From: Eretmocerus hayati
Taxonomy: Eukaryota > Arthropoda > Insecta > Hymenoptera > Aphelinidae
Assembly: GCA_029851415.1 (NCBI GenBank)
Contig: CM056743.1
Coordinates: 123,410,305 to 123,474,304 of the forward strand
Direction of reading: 5' to 3'
DNA: 64,000 nucleotides
The notes beneath the pieces are model-generated. The model had not been told where the DNA came from. It worked only from the letters and a program-made list of their open reading frames with translations, and searched no databases. A program made the position numbers and the translations under genes. The first letter of the stretch is position 1. Every line of letters starts with the position of its first letter. Positions 23,478 through 35,977 of this stretch are shown here, one piece after another.

Positions 23478-25670
23478 GTCATTTCGGAGCATTTCGGCCA
23501 GAGGCGTCACCAGGGGGGTCTGGGAAAAATCCCAAAAATTTTTTTCCACCAATACTATGTTTAAAAGGTACAAAAAAATTTTCTTGGGATTTTTCCGAAG
23601 CCCTCCACGGGCCCTAGGGTCCACAGAAGGTCTATTTTAGGCCCTTTTTGGCCTATTCCTGGAAAATAATAGCTCCGACTGGACTCAATCTTTTTTTACG
23701 TACTTGGGCGCATTTCCTTTGTTAAGACACTAGCAATTTTGAAAAAAAATAGTCCGGAATCAATCATGCAGCCTAGTAACTTCTAGGAGCTATTTGCTGA
23801 GAGCAGATTTTAGCGATTTTTGGGCCTGCTTCACAGCGATCTAGCTCCTACTAGAAATGTGATAATCGACTTCTGCAGGTGGTCATTTATTGAAGGTCTT
23901 GAAGAAACCTACAATTTGACCACCTGCAGAAGTCGATTATCGTACTTTTTATAGGAGCTATAGCCAACAAGTTGAGCAGTTTTGTAAAAACGCCAAACTT
24001 TGAGCTCAATTTACAAAAATCGTTTTTTTTTCGACCCCAAACCTGTTCGAATATGTTCTTTAAAACAAGCACTAACAATATCAAGAAGAATCTTGGTGGA
24101 AAAATCATCTCCTGATTTTTGGCGTACGTTCAAACCGTTTTTGACTTTTTGCTTAAAATGCCGACATAGACATGGCTCGCATATGCTTCCATCTGAGTTG
24201 TTGTGCACCAACCCGGGTGGAATTACTCCCCGAAGTACCCCCAAATATGTGTAAGAACTTCCGGAGGCGAGCCTCAAGCCAGAAGCGAGTTGGAGGTTCA
24301 ATCCATCAGGTCCAAAATGGGCATTATTTCGTCTAGTTTCGGACAGGCGGGCAAGGTCTTGATTCCTCGTGTTTCTACTCACAAACAAGATAAACTGCTA
24401 AAATACGTGTCCAAGCATGATTTGTCGACTCAAAATGATTATCTGAGCACGATCGCGGGGTCGATTCGTGCCTAGGATATCATCCAATCCTCAAACGGCG
24501 TTAAACTCCGTAATAACAGGTTTTGCGCCTTTACTGCAAAATGACCATGATTCAGGGCTAAAATGACCCCGGGATCGTGTTTAGATGGTCATTTTGAGTC
24601 GGAAAAACATGTCTGAATCCCTACTCTAGCCACTGGTCTCGTTTGCGGGCAAGAACACGAGGAATCGAGACCTTGCTCGCCTGCCCGAAATGAGACGAAA
24701 TAATGCCCAATTTGGACCTGATGGTTTGAGCCTCCAGCTCGCTTCTGGCTTGAAGCTCGCCTCCGGAAGTTCTTACACATATTTGGGGGTACTTTCGGGA
24801 GTAATTCCACCCAGATTGGTGCACAACTCAGATGAAAGCATATATGCGAGACATGCCTATGTCGGCATTTTAAGCAAAAAGTCAAAAAACTGTATTTTTG
24901 AACGAAAGCCAAAAATCAGGAGATGATTTCTCCACCGAGATTCTTCTTGATTATTGTTAGTGCTTGTCTTAAAGAACATATTCGCACAGGTTTGGGGTCG
25001 AAAAAGAGTATTTTAAATTGGCTGAATAAAATCGAGAACTGAATGGCCCACCCAGATTATTGTTCTAATTGATAGTTTTGGTATCGAAAAACATATTCGC
25101 ACAGGTTTGGGGTCGAAAGAGAAAAAACAGATTTTGTAAATTGAGCTCAAAGTTTGGCGTTTTTACAAAACTGCTCAACTTGTTGGCTATAGCTCCTATA
25201 AAAAGTACGATAATCGACTTCTGCAGGTGGTCAAATTGTAGGTTTTTTCAAGACCTTCAAAACGACCACCTGCAGAAGTCGATTATCACATGTCTAGTAG
25301 GAGCTAGATCGCTTTGAAGGAGGCCCAAAAATCGCTAAAATCTGCTCTCAGCAAATAGCTCCTAGAAGTTACTAGGCTGCATGATTGATTCCGGACCATT
25401 TTTTTTTCAAAATTGCTAGTCTTGACGAAGAAAATGCGCCCAAGTACGTGAAAAAAGATTGAGTCTAGCCGGAGCTATGATTTTCCAGGAATAGGCCAAA
25501 AAGGGCTTAAAATAGACCTTCTGTGGACCCTAGGGCCCGTGGAGGGCTTCGGAAAAATCCCAAGAAAATTTTTTTGTACCTTTTAAACATAGTATTGGTG
25601 GAAAAAAATTTTTTGGGATTTTTCCCAGCCCCCCCTGGTGACGCCTCTGGCCGAATTGCTCTGAAATGAC
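23478..25670. mobile_element. Giant foldback element, ~1 kb arms
   Basis: Nearly the whole 2.19 kb is one imperfect inverted repeat. The ends are GTCATTTCGGAGCATTTCGG and its complement, finishing CTGAAATGAC. Paired landmarks going inward are CAGAGGCGTCACCAGG, TTTAAAAGGTAC, GGGCCCTAGGGTCCACAGAAG, AATCGACTTCTGCAGGTGG, TTTGGGGTCGAAA, GTGTAAGAACTTCCGGAGGCG and GGACAGGCGGGCAAGGTCT. The loop is about 24480-24560. The right arm has a ~100 bp insertion near 25000-25090 that repeats AACATATTCGCACAGGTTTG. All internal ORFs are by-products of the arms. Each arm also holds a shorter nested palindrome around CTTCTGCAGGTGGTCA. Confidence 0.88.
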
Positions 25671-25675
25671 TCATG

Positions 25676-25855
25676 TACACTCGCCGGACAAAATATCTGT
25701 ACAAGCCGTTTAGTGATTTTCACTTTTTGGGTTGGTATCGCCATGCATTCGTTCCATTTTCCGCGTTCCCTTAGCACGGAATGAGATAGGCCGTGCCAAC
25801 CCAAAAAGTAGAAATCACTAAATGGCTTGTACAGATATTTTGTCCGGCGAGTGTA
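25676..25855. mobile_element. Tc1/mariner-type MITE with TA duplication
   Basis: Flanked by TA on both sides. Termini are CACTCGCCGGACAAAATATC and the exact complement. The inverted repeats run about 60 bp each (through GTACAAGCCGTTTAGTGATT) around a 60 bp centre. The TA target site and CACT..GGACAAAA ends are typical of Tc1/mariner. It lies five bases from the giant foldback element. Confidence 0.8.
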
Positions 25856-26788
25856 CTTACATTTCCTTTTGTAAATGATGGATCAAAGTAGGGTCTCACT
25901 AAAACAGTGATATTTCCAATATACTTTGTCGTATGGGAATTTTGAAAAAAGCATCTCAAACATCACGAAAAAAATCTATCGATTCATGTGTTTAAAACAT
26001 TTCTTACGTGCTTACAAATGGATCGACGTCATCAACGTTGGAAATTCAAAAAATTTCTGTGCCATGGTATTTTTTTGATGAATTTTTGGTCTAGAATAGA
26101 GTAAAGCGAGACGAAACAGGAGCCAGCCGCGGTATCTCCATAAGCAGTTCGTGTGATACAAAATTTTCTTTCCAAGCTCGTTACTTGAACAGGTAAAGGT
26201 CGTAGAGAGAACTTTGAAAAAAAGAAATTGTAGGTTTTGAAATTACTCCTGCCAAAGTTGTAGGTGATTGATTGAAGGAGAAATTTTTAGACTTTCATCG
26301 TTGACTAAGGGCACTCAAAAAGGACGCGAGGAATGTTTTAAACATTAAAACATTACTATCTCCATAATCAAATAAACCTATAGTTTTAGTTTTCTTATTA
26401 CTGAAAGGATGGGGTCCCTAAATGAAGAGGTATCCGGATTCCGCATTCCGGGGTCCCGATGTTTACGCCATGATCCGATATGGATGGCTGTCGTCTGTCC
26501 GCATCGCATATTCCGCATCGGTCACGTCATCAATCGTGTAGTTTGTTGTTGGGATTATTGCCAATTATTGCCGTGCATATGCAGTACGGCACGGTGGCAA
26601 ATGAATTTTTAGCAAGACTACTGCATACTTTACGCAACAAACAACCGTACCCAATCATTAGTTTCTTGTTATACTCGAGTGTGATTATATTCTGTGATCC
26701 TATTTTTAAGAATAAGAACCTCAAATCTTACTGTGAGCTCAGATAGTTTCAGAGAACTGGTTTGCAGCAAAGATATTCCTATTTCACA
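25856..26788. other. Upstream region of the AP-1 sigma gene
   Basis: Gene-free. The part from 26400 on is GC-richer (GGATTCCGCATTCCGGGG) and probably contains the promoter and 5' UTR of the AP-1 sigma gene. Confidence 0.45.
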
Positions 26789-29700
26789 ATGGTAATTTCT
26801 CTCAGAACACTCACTTGTAGTTGTGGTGATTGCATCTCATCCTTATTTTATTGCCTTCCAGATGCAATTCATGCTCTTGTTCAGTCGTCAAGGAAAACTT
26901 CGCTTACAAAAGTGGTATGTTGCACACCCAGATAAACTAAAAAAGAAAATAACACGGGAGTTGATCACCACAATCCTAGCCAGAAAACCTAAAATGTCAA
27001 GTTTTTTAGAGTGGAAAGATGTTAAAGTTGTTTACAAAAGGTATGAAGAATCTTGGACTATTCATGTAAAAAATATAATGTAAATCTGCATGGCTAAACT
27101 CATACTACTCATCAGGTACGCAAGCTTGTACTTTTGTTGTGCAATTGAACAAAATGATAATGAACTCTTGACACTGGAGATTATCCACCGGTATGTGGAA
27201 CTGTTGGACAAGTACTTTGGAAGTGTAAGTCTTGTTTGGATACAATTTATTTTCAATTCTTGAGACATTGATTTTGTAATGACTGAACCATTACTGATAT
27301 TATATGTCTGTAGGTATGTGAGTTGGACATCATTTTCAATTTTGAGAAAGCCTACTTCATTTTGGATGAGCTACTAGTGGGAGGAGAGATCCAAGAAACT
27401 AGTAAGAAGAATGTTCTCAAGGCAATTGCAGCACAGGATCTGTTACAGGAGGTTAGTCATGGAGATGTTCCCATTGAGTTGTGATCTGTCGTATACGTGT
27501 CATCTGTTCTCTGTGTGTCTTTCATTCTATGAACGGGATCATTTTGGTTCCATTCAGAAATCAAATTAGTATTTGTCATTAGTATTAAAACAATATTTTG
27601 ATTGTGTTAAGTCTAATGCTTGAATTCGGAAGTAATGAGACTTATCAGTATATCAAGTTCAAAATATTGTTACAATGGGCATACCTTGAATCCAGACAGT
27701 CATTTCTCTTGAACTTTCATCTTGTCTTCCATCTGAGTTCAATTTTGTCTCAAAATTTATGGTTTTATGTGAGTTTGTCTCATTTTTACTCAAGTTTCAG
27801 ACCAGAATATTGTTGAAGATTTCATCATTATAGTTACAGTGATGAATGAACTTGCAATAAGAATTTACAATCGAAATATTGAATCATAACAAAGATTTTC
27901 TAAAATCAAATTCTTTGAAATGTTGAATTAAAGAAAGCTGATCCATGTATTACTGAGAAAATCTCTTGTATAATTGCAGTATTAGTTACAAGTTACAACA
28001 GCAAATTAGCCAAAATGATCTCTATCTACATGTTTTCATTATAACTGTGTTTGCCCTATTTCTAACATGCAAGTATGTTCCATGTTTCTTAATTACAAAT
28101 ATTCAAACTTTCTACAAAAGTGCATGGTGATGAGACCTATTATTACATAACAGAATATAATCATTCGTGCTTCTTATCTAGAGAGTTAGATTTATACATG
28201 TACTCACTGTTCTTGTATACATGTCTGACTGTCTTCTTTTATTGGTAAGGCATGCATAATATATATGAGATTATAGTTATAGTGACAGTATTGTTTTATG
28301 AGTAAGATGATCCTCTTTTATCCTGAGATGAAAGAGGATATTCATGTGTCGTTTTGTGTGAACACTGGATGTTGCATGGGGAATTGTGCTTGTCTCGTGG
28401 CATTTGATTCCAAAGCACATTTTCTTCTCAAAATTTCCTATCTAATCTGTACTCTACTACATGCTTCACTCTCTCCGAATCGAATCTATATTTATAAAAT
28501 CAGTTAATGACAACGGACCGAGTTGCGGAAAATTTTTTAGTAATCAAACCGGTCAAGCTGATGATTCAATCTTCCGAGATTTGAATTTCCAAGCAATAAT
28601 AGTAAAATCATTATTAAGATTGATATCTGTGAGAATTACTCATCGGACAAAACACTCGGGAATATTCATTCATTCAAGGGTAGTTTTCCGGAAAAACTGT
28701 ATTGGCTAGTTATAGATAGAGCATACACGCGAAAGATTACTATGAACGATTTGAATATTTCTATTTTTAGCTTTGAGTCTCTGAGATATCTTTCCCTTTG
28801 ATTCATAAGTTTGATTAAGATAGATCGATTTGAAGAACACCCAAAGTTGCACCACTCTTAGACATAATATAAATATTTTCATCAGTTATAAGTTTATGTA
28901 TCGGTACATTTTAGGATTACATGTGTTATTTAGAACTCATAACACAAATAATATTTTTGTATCTATGAATATGTTTTTTATCATGGAAAAGAACCAGTAG
29001 TCTTTTGCAAACATAATAATGGTTTCTTCCTTTCCTCTTATCACTCATTAATGATTCTACTATTCATGATAATGACAAATCGCGATTTAAACTATCTCGA
29101 ACCAGCAGTTGAATTTATCGCCAGCACTTTCATAAAAATGGTCCTAGTTGATATGGCTGCTAGACTCAAGGCCGAACAGGTCAAAAACTGCCTACTCGGT
29201 TTATTTAATGGCATAAATAAATATATATGTATTAAATGTCGCGTGGTGGAAAAAGTTTTTCTCCGCGAGACGCGAACTGACCTTGAAACTTATTTACGCA
29301 AGTTGGCAATTTTCTCATCAATTTTGCGCTCCAATTGATACTCTTACTTTAGTTGAAATTTTTTTTAAAAAGGCGATTAAAATTAATACTGAAAGGAATG
29401 AGTTTCTATTCTCTCGGATGATTAATCCCGAAAAATAAGCGTGTCCAGTTTGCTAGTCAGGGTGAAGTGAACAAATTGAACAGTTTCGATCGTCGCTCTA
29501 AAACAAGTATAGTATGAATGTGATGCGGAAATTCTTGCAAATATCTGTAATTTCACGTAATATATTCTATAATTGGAAAATCATATTTACTGATACTCCT
29601 GTGCAGGAAAAGATTCTTTTCTTGCGCATCGATTATTTTACCTGAGGAATGTATCGCTTAGTTCACGTGTGGAGAAGTTTGAAAGCTCAACGTGTTGATT

Positions 29701-32700
29701 CCGTTTTCTACCCCAAATTTTATCTCGATTTTTCTACTCATTGACTAGAGAAGCAAATTTTGGAAATTAGATAGATCTGAAGATATTTTAGATCGTCCTC
29801 TTATTGGTACATGAAATTGTGTAAGATCCTTTCAATCGATCTTGGAGGACTAGAGTTGTGCAGGTGGACAAAACACATGTTTTGCAAATTTCTTCATATA
29901 TTGTCAAATTGGGTAACTTTGGTACAGTGGGTGCAACTTTGGTACACCCCTGAAAAATGGCTTTCAACGATGCTTTTGGCAAGGTAAATGATTCTATCGC
30001 TCTGAAACCTATTCTCCCCCCTTGACCCATACATCAACAATGTGTTGAGCCACCGTATATCCCGCGTGGATGATTTTACTTGTTCATTGAAGCTTTTTCG
30101 GAAAAGGCTGATTTAGCAGCGATACGCGAGTGGTCCAGTTAGTGTTCCTGGCAAGAAGTGTTCCGGAACGAACTACGGATGTATAATGCTACATTTCCAT
30201 CACATATGTCACCATATTGAAGAAACCATCGTTACGTTAGAGTATTTACAGCATCTGCAATTTTAATGAATGAAAAATAGGGAAGAAACCATAAAAAAGT
30301 GTACCAAAGTTACTCCACTCTACGTAAGAAGCATTACGGTAGGGTAATTTTGGTTCAATTCTGTATGATAGCTTCTTTTCAATCCATCTTGAGTCGAGTG
30401 ATGATCTATACGGGTTTCAAATGTTTCAGACAGCTTAGAACAAGATTTCTGAACGACTAAAATTGATTCACTTTTATGGTCGTGGCTAGAATTAAAATGT
30501 TTTGTAAGAGTACCAGAGTTGCCCCATCGGGGTCTAACTTTGTTACACTGACAAAACTGCTAATAGCTCCGGCTTTAACTCATCAAATTGAACTTTGTAG
30601 CCCATCAGTCGGAAGCTGAGACTGTAAGCTTTAGGCTCGAATTTATAGTCGTAATCCGGAGTCCGGATAAGCTAATCCGTGGCGCCACAATCGCCAGTCC
30701 TGACAGATTCGCGAGCTGGCCGCACCGATTGTGGCGTCTCGGATTAGATTATTCGGACTCCGGATTACGACTATAAATTCGGGCCTTAGATTGACTAAAG
30801 TGGGTTTTGTCAATGTATTTCGGAATTCCGAGCCAAAGAAAATAAAAAGTAACGAAATCGTACCAAATTTACCCAATTTGACGGTATTTGCGACGTTTCT
30901 TGCGGTGGAATTTACTGACCTCTTCAGGCATCAATGCCAATTTTTACGAATTCGTCACATAATTAATATTCGATTGGTAGAACAAAAATATTCTACCTTC
31001 ACGTCAGGAGTGTGACAAGTGAGTCAAATTTTGGAAAAGTTTAATTTTTTGCCTATCGAATCTCGAAACCAAGGTAGGTGTTCTTAATTTCCTCCTTGAA
31101 GACAATTTACTAAAATCTCTGTGCCGCCTTGAAGTTCTCCAAGACAATTTTTTCGAGGCCTTCAGAAGCAATCGAAATATGACTAATTGAAAACAACCAG
31201 AGTCGACTCATCTAAGATTTACGAAATGAAAATCTTTGAAACAACGGCATACGAGTGTCGTGCGAAAAACTTTTTCCTTCACGAAAGACATGTCCGCACG
31301 GTTTTTGGGATAGGTTTAACGAAAATGCCACCAAAAACTGAATGTGATGATTTAAACGTACGCCTAAGGACCAAAATCCCGTTGGAGTTGAAATGGAGTC
31401 CTCTTCTTGGAAATGCGAGCTTGGCCCGTATTCTTATATGTTAATCAAATGGAGCTTCTTTGAGCTCTTTCACTTGCCGAAACAATAATGGCTTGCAAAG
31501 CCCGTAACTCAAACGCATTTCAATATTTTCAAACGTACTTCAACTCATTTTGAAGCTTATTCCGAGACCTTCGAAATAAGCTAAAGGAAGTTTGATTTCA
31601 ACAAATTAGAGTCGAGCTATCTCAGGAGTTAGACGCCCGAAAAGTCTTAAATCATTAAAAATCATTTTGAGAAATGTGAGATTTTAAGAAATCCTTTTTG
31701 CTGTGATTGAAAGAAAAAATCTCGGGTATTGTTTCAAAATCGTTCAAAGTGAGATTTCTCAACTCTAGTCTATTGAAATCAAACTTACTGCAGCTCATTT
31801 CAAAGGTCTTGAGATAAGCTTCAAAATGAGTTGAAGTACGTTTGAAAATATTGAAATGCGTTCAAGTTACGAGCTTTGGGAGCCGTTATTGTCTCGACAA
31901 GTAAAAGTCGAGAAAAGTGCTCAACAAACTCTATTTGGTAAACGAGTAAAAGTACGAATCAAGCTCGTATTTTCAGCAAGGGGATTCCTCCATTTCAAAT
32001 TCCAACGGGATGTTGGTCATAGGGCGTATGACTATATCACCATGTGCTCAATTTTTGGTGACAGTTTTGTTAAACCCATCAACCTTTCGCGAGAACCGTT
32101 TCCGCCGCCGTCCAGCAAGTTTCTCATGGTGAAAAACATTCTCCATCACTTGACACGTTTCATACTACTTATCGCCAGTTAGCAAATGTAAAGTTTTTTT
32201 ATATTCATCACGATCTTGGTTATTTTTCGAAACTTTCAAAACGCTCCGAGTGTTGACAAGGGTCATTCTGCGCGCACTTTCGAAAGAAGCACATACTGGA
32301 AGGGAGGGGGGATGAGGGTGAGTACACCTCCCAAACTTGGGGCTCAATCCCGAATTCTGATTCTGACGTATTTATTCTAGTCCTAAAGTTTGCAATTGTG
32401 CTAAAATTACATTTTGAAGGTCTTAAAAAAACAAAACGAAATGATTCAAGTGCGCTAAGAACTATTGGCCGAAAAATTTCCAGCAAACTTGAACATTTTT
32501 TACCGCGCTATAGATGGAAAACGCAATGCAAACCACCCCTTATTAATGTCATGAAAAGCATGAAAAAATTTACGGCAATGTCCATGGTTGCTTATGTATG
32601 AGATGAGCATTTGGCGACAAGTTGAGCTCTTTTACCTTATTTGTTGCATTGTCACAAGAGCGTGATAAGAAGCTCAAAATATGTACAAATAGTATATTAC

Positions 32701-35700
32701 TCCCGATGCGAGGCTAGGGAGGCTGTTTTGGGGCACGAGGATGATTTTTCCCCGAGTGCAATAGAGGGAAAAATATTCCCCTTACCTTAAAACAGGCTGC
32801 CGACCGAGGGAAGTATGCTATTTTTTCGGCATTAGGGCGAATAAATGCCAATTTTATGTAGCCGGGAGTAAAAGTGCCGCTTTGGTCGCCCTATTACGCT
32901 GAATTATTTATATGGTTTGAGTCGTTGAAATCATTCCCAGAATGTCATTGAGATCAACTCATTTCTAGTGTACTGTTCATTTCTGTGGTCGTTTAAAGCT
33001 ACATGTGCATCGTCTTCTCAGAATGTGTCAATTTTGCACGGTTTTGTAGGTTTTTCTTCCTTCCCAACTGATAGAACAGGACGTTCCCACCTTCAACCGT
33101 ATATTACTTCCGAGCAATTATCATGACTTAGCATTCGGTTTCGCGTCCAAAAATCGCTCAGGCTGCGGCAACTACTTTTCTTGCTTTTTTCTTCAATAGA
33201 AATGATTCATATTTGGTGTTGCTTGGAGATCCAACATCATTCATAAGCTTCTGGTGGTGCAACCAAGTATAGTAACGATGGCGATAACAGAGAATTTTGG
33301 ATTAGTTATTATTGCATCGATGTCTTTTGGATTTCATTCCTTCTTTTCGTAAATTGTGCTGCATCTCGTTGGAGTGTCGTCTTATTCTCGAACCAGTGTC
33401 TCGTAACTATATAGTTATTCGCTAAGAAGTTTGAAGATTCATCATGTAACAGGTTCTGTTTGTAGCTAGATTTATTCACAACTCTTTGATTAACGTTCAA
33501 CAATATTGTACTCTAGTCATCATAAATATTCAATCGATGGTGCTTCCGAATTCTGCGTTGATTTCAAAACCGATGCTTTTCGTTCTAATGATACCAATAA
33601 TTGTACATAGAAAAAATATATCAGATCACAGTTTGGAAGAGAGAACGTTTCGCGAGGCTGAATGAATGAAAAATTGGAGTATTGTACTTGGAAGAAGTCG
33701 AGTAACTATATGAATATAACCGGCTAAAATGAAAACAATGACTCCAGCCTGTGGCAATTTTTGCAAACGGGCTGGACAAAAGGAGGTCCAACCTTGCGAA
33801 ACACGGATCTCGATGAAACTCTGAGAATCATCTTGTTTCGGTGCAAAATGAAAGGTATCCCCAAGGGTTTGATCCCATGGGCCTGCTACTCTGAGATACA
33901 GCTATAGAGATTAGCATTGCCAACATAGGCCCGTGTTGAAAAATCGTGTGTAATGGATAGACTAACAATGCTAACCTCCATCACACCCCGCTTCAAGCTG
34001 CAATAAGTACCACTGAACTGACACCAAAATCCACCTATGGGGTGTTTTTCAGGAGATCCTACACAGTAAGGATCGATTTTGACCTAAATTGTATCGGTTC
34101 ACGCCACAAAATGGCGAGTAAAATCATTTTTTCCGTGTATAAGTATGTGGAGGACCATTTCAATAAATTGTCGATTTTGACATATTTCCTCATCAACCTT
34201 TCGATAACTCAGAAACGGCTCGTTTCATCGAAAAATGTGTAGAGAAACTTTTTGTAGAACTTCCAAAGATCTGAAGAATCATGCTACGGAAGATTTTCAA
34301 ATTGTGCGTCTTCTTCGAGTTGTGAGGTGTCTTCATTACAAGTTTCATGGGTTTTTAAAGATTTCCATGGTACATCATGACCCGAACTTCATATTTTAAA
34401 CATATTATGGAATGCTGGAAGATTCTCTTGAGCCTTATTAAGCAGAATCTCGATAATTGGAAAGGAAAAGTTCCCTGAATATCATCCTCCAACATTGCAA
34501 AAGTGGTCAGAAATATGAAATTTGAGACACGAAATATTTCAAAATCCATGAAACTTAGAATAAAGACGCCTCACAACTCGGAGTAGACGCATCGTTTGAG
34601 AATCTTCCATAGCATGATTTCTTAGATCTTTGAAAGTTCAACATAAAGTTTCTCTACACATTTTTTGATAAAACGGGCCGTTTCTGAGTTATCAAAAGAT
34701 TCATGAGGAATCATGTCGAAATCGACAATTTATTGAAATGGGCCTCCATACACTTATACACGGGAAAGATGATTTTACTCGCCATTTTCTGGCGTGAACC
34801 GATACAGTTTAGGTCAAAACGGATCCTTACTGTGTAGGATCTCCTGAAAAACACCCCGTAGGTGGATTTTGGTGTCAGTTTTGTGATACTTGACGCAGGT
34901 TGAAGCGAGGTGTGCCATAGCTGTATCTTGGAATAGGAGGCCCATTGGACTTAACCCTTGGAGATACCTTCATTTCTCACCAAAACAAGATGATTCCCAG
35001 AGTTTCATCAAGATGCGTGTTCCGCAAGGTCGAACCTCCCCTTGTGAAAATGGAATGAATTTCAACATTCAAAGATCTATTCAATTATGAGATTGTTCTC
35101 ATCTTATCTCATTGGGAGTATCTTTTTTGCTTTTCGATACTTCTAGTCGATGAAAATTTGGAATTTAATCAACATTTTCATACTAAGTTTCCATGAAAGT
35201 ATCAATAATTGAATTTTGTAACAAGGGCTAGTATTTGAGATCATTTGAATATCCGAATTGTCATATATGATTACAACAGTCACAGCTGTACTGAAAATCC
35301 AATCACAGGTTCAATTCGCTGGTTGAAATTTTCAATTTCAAAAGTTGACAAGTACCGATCATTTGCAAGCAATGAAGAATATGCGCCTCTCTAAATTTAT
35401 ATGATTCAAATTTTTACCTTAAAGTCAAAGCATTGAAGTCAGTTGACTAATTTTTTTCCATTCTAAATTTCGTAACGTAAAGTCGGAAAATGATACAGGA
35501 ATCTTCAAAAGAAAAATTTCGAAGATTTTAAAAAGATTTACAAAATATTATGAAATGTTCGATCAAATGTTTTTTTCTTTTTCCATTGACAGTTACAATC
35601 ATAAAATTCCATCAATTTTTTCTCTAATGTATGAGTTGATAACTTTTTTGACATTTTTCTGGTTTATTTTTCTTCATAGTAGCCACACGTATGTTGCAGA

Positions 35701-35977
35701 TATCGTCATTCCTTCGAATGTATCCGTGTTTCATTATTTGTAGGATGCTGTTCATTCTGAAAATTTATCAGTACTTTTCGAATAGTAGCATGGATAGGCA
35801 TATCAGATTTAATTAAAAACGCAACTTCCCCTTGGAAAGTCATAAAGACATTTGGATAATCGGAATAACCACAGCCTTTGCCATTTTGGTTTCTTGATGC
35901 TTAAGCAAGAGTATTTGTTTTTCTTGTAAAAGGATGAAGCTGTTGAAGGAGCTCTACGAGAAATAGGACTTTTGTAG
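26789..35977 (+). CDS. AP-1sigma: AP-1 clathrin adaptor complex sigma subunit
   Basis: Coding exons 26789-26791 (the ATG alone), 26862-27040, 27116-27224, 27314-27451 and 35933-35977 give 157 residues, the usual family length (about 158). The protein starts [20 protein letters not shown] and contains the family core [55 protein letters not shown] and [20 protein letters not shown]. It ends [14 protein letters not shown]. The sigma subunit is the small core chain of the AP-1 heterotetramer and helps select dileucine sorting signals at the trans-Golgi network and endosomes. The first intron splits ATG|ATG. The last exon is separated by an 8.5 kb intron. Joining phases all agree. Another terminal exon inside the intron is possible but was not found. 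Confidence 0.93.
29903..30882. mobile_element. TIR element with internal GTAACTTTGGTAC repeats
   Basis: The left end GTCAAATTGGGTAACTTTGG is mirrored by CCAAATTTACCCAATTTGAC at the right end. Variants of GGTAACTTTGGTAC recur in both orientations inside (29938, 30300, 30340, 30510, 30535). A separate palindromic element is nested at 30632-30787. No transposase is present. Confidence 0.65.
30632..30787. mobile_element. Nested palindromic MITE, TTTATAGTCGTAATCCGG family
   Basis: Arms of about 60 bp: TAGGCTCGAATTTATAGTCG then GTAATCCGGAGTCCG, mirrored on the right (CGGACTCCGGATTACGACTATAAATTC). It sits inside the 29.9-30.9 kb element. Ends resemble those of the 60.0 kb element (ATTCATAGTCGTTATAACCCG). 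Confidence 0.75.
31226..32165. mobile_element. Foldback element, ~0.4 kb arms
   Basis: Imperfect inverted repeat centred near 31690. The best-paired part is CGTACTTCAACTCATTTTGAAGC (31547 on) with its complement at 31808-31843, and CGCATTTCAATATTTTCAAAC. Outer arms pair through ATCCCGTTGGA and GGTTTAAC with insertions. A short relative lies at 42968-43022. Outer limits are approximate. Confidence 0.65.
33777..35045. mobile_element. Foldback element, ~0.55 kb arms
   Basis: The left arm starts ACAAAAGGAGGTCCAACCTT and the right arm ends CGAACCTCCCCTTGT. Paired landmarks are GATGAAACTCTGAGAATCATC, CACCAAAATCCACCTA, TTTTCAGGAGATCCTACACAG, TCGGTTCACGCCA, CAATAAATTGTCGATTT and CTCAGAAACGG. The loop is about 34370-34540. 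The left arm alone contains a ~75 bp mini-hairpin (TTAGCATTGCCAACATAGG ... AACAATGCTAAC) at about 33912-33978. Confidence 0.85.

Larger units (their letters stand above)
27452..35932 (+). other. 8.5 kb last intron of the AP-1 sigma gene
   Basis: Donor GTTAGT and acceptor TTGTAAAAG. It houses at least three foldback elements (29.9-30.9, 31.2-32.2 and 33.8-35.0 kb) and no other recognisable gene. The first 2.4 kb and the stretch 35.05-35.9 kb are plain AT-rich DNA. Confidence 0.7.

Noticed and set aside
24011..24926. ORFs of 80-125 codons in the giant foldback
   Set aside because: Mirror images of each other produced by the two arms; no transposase or other domain.
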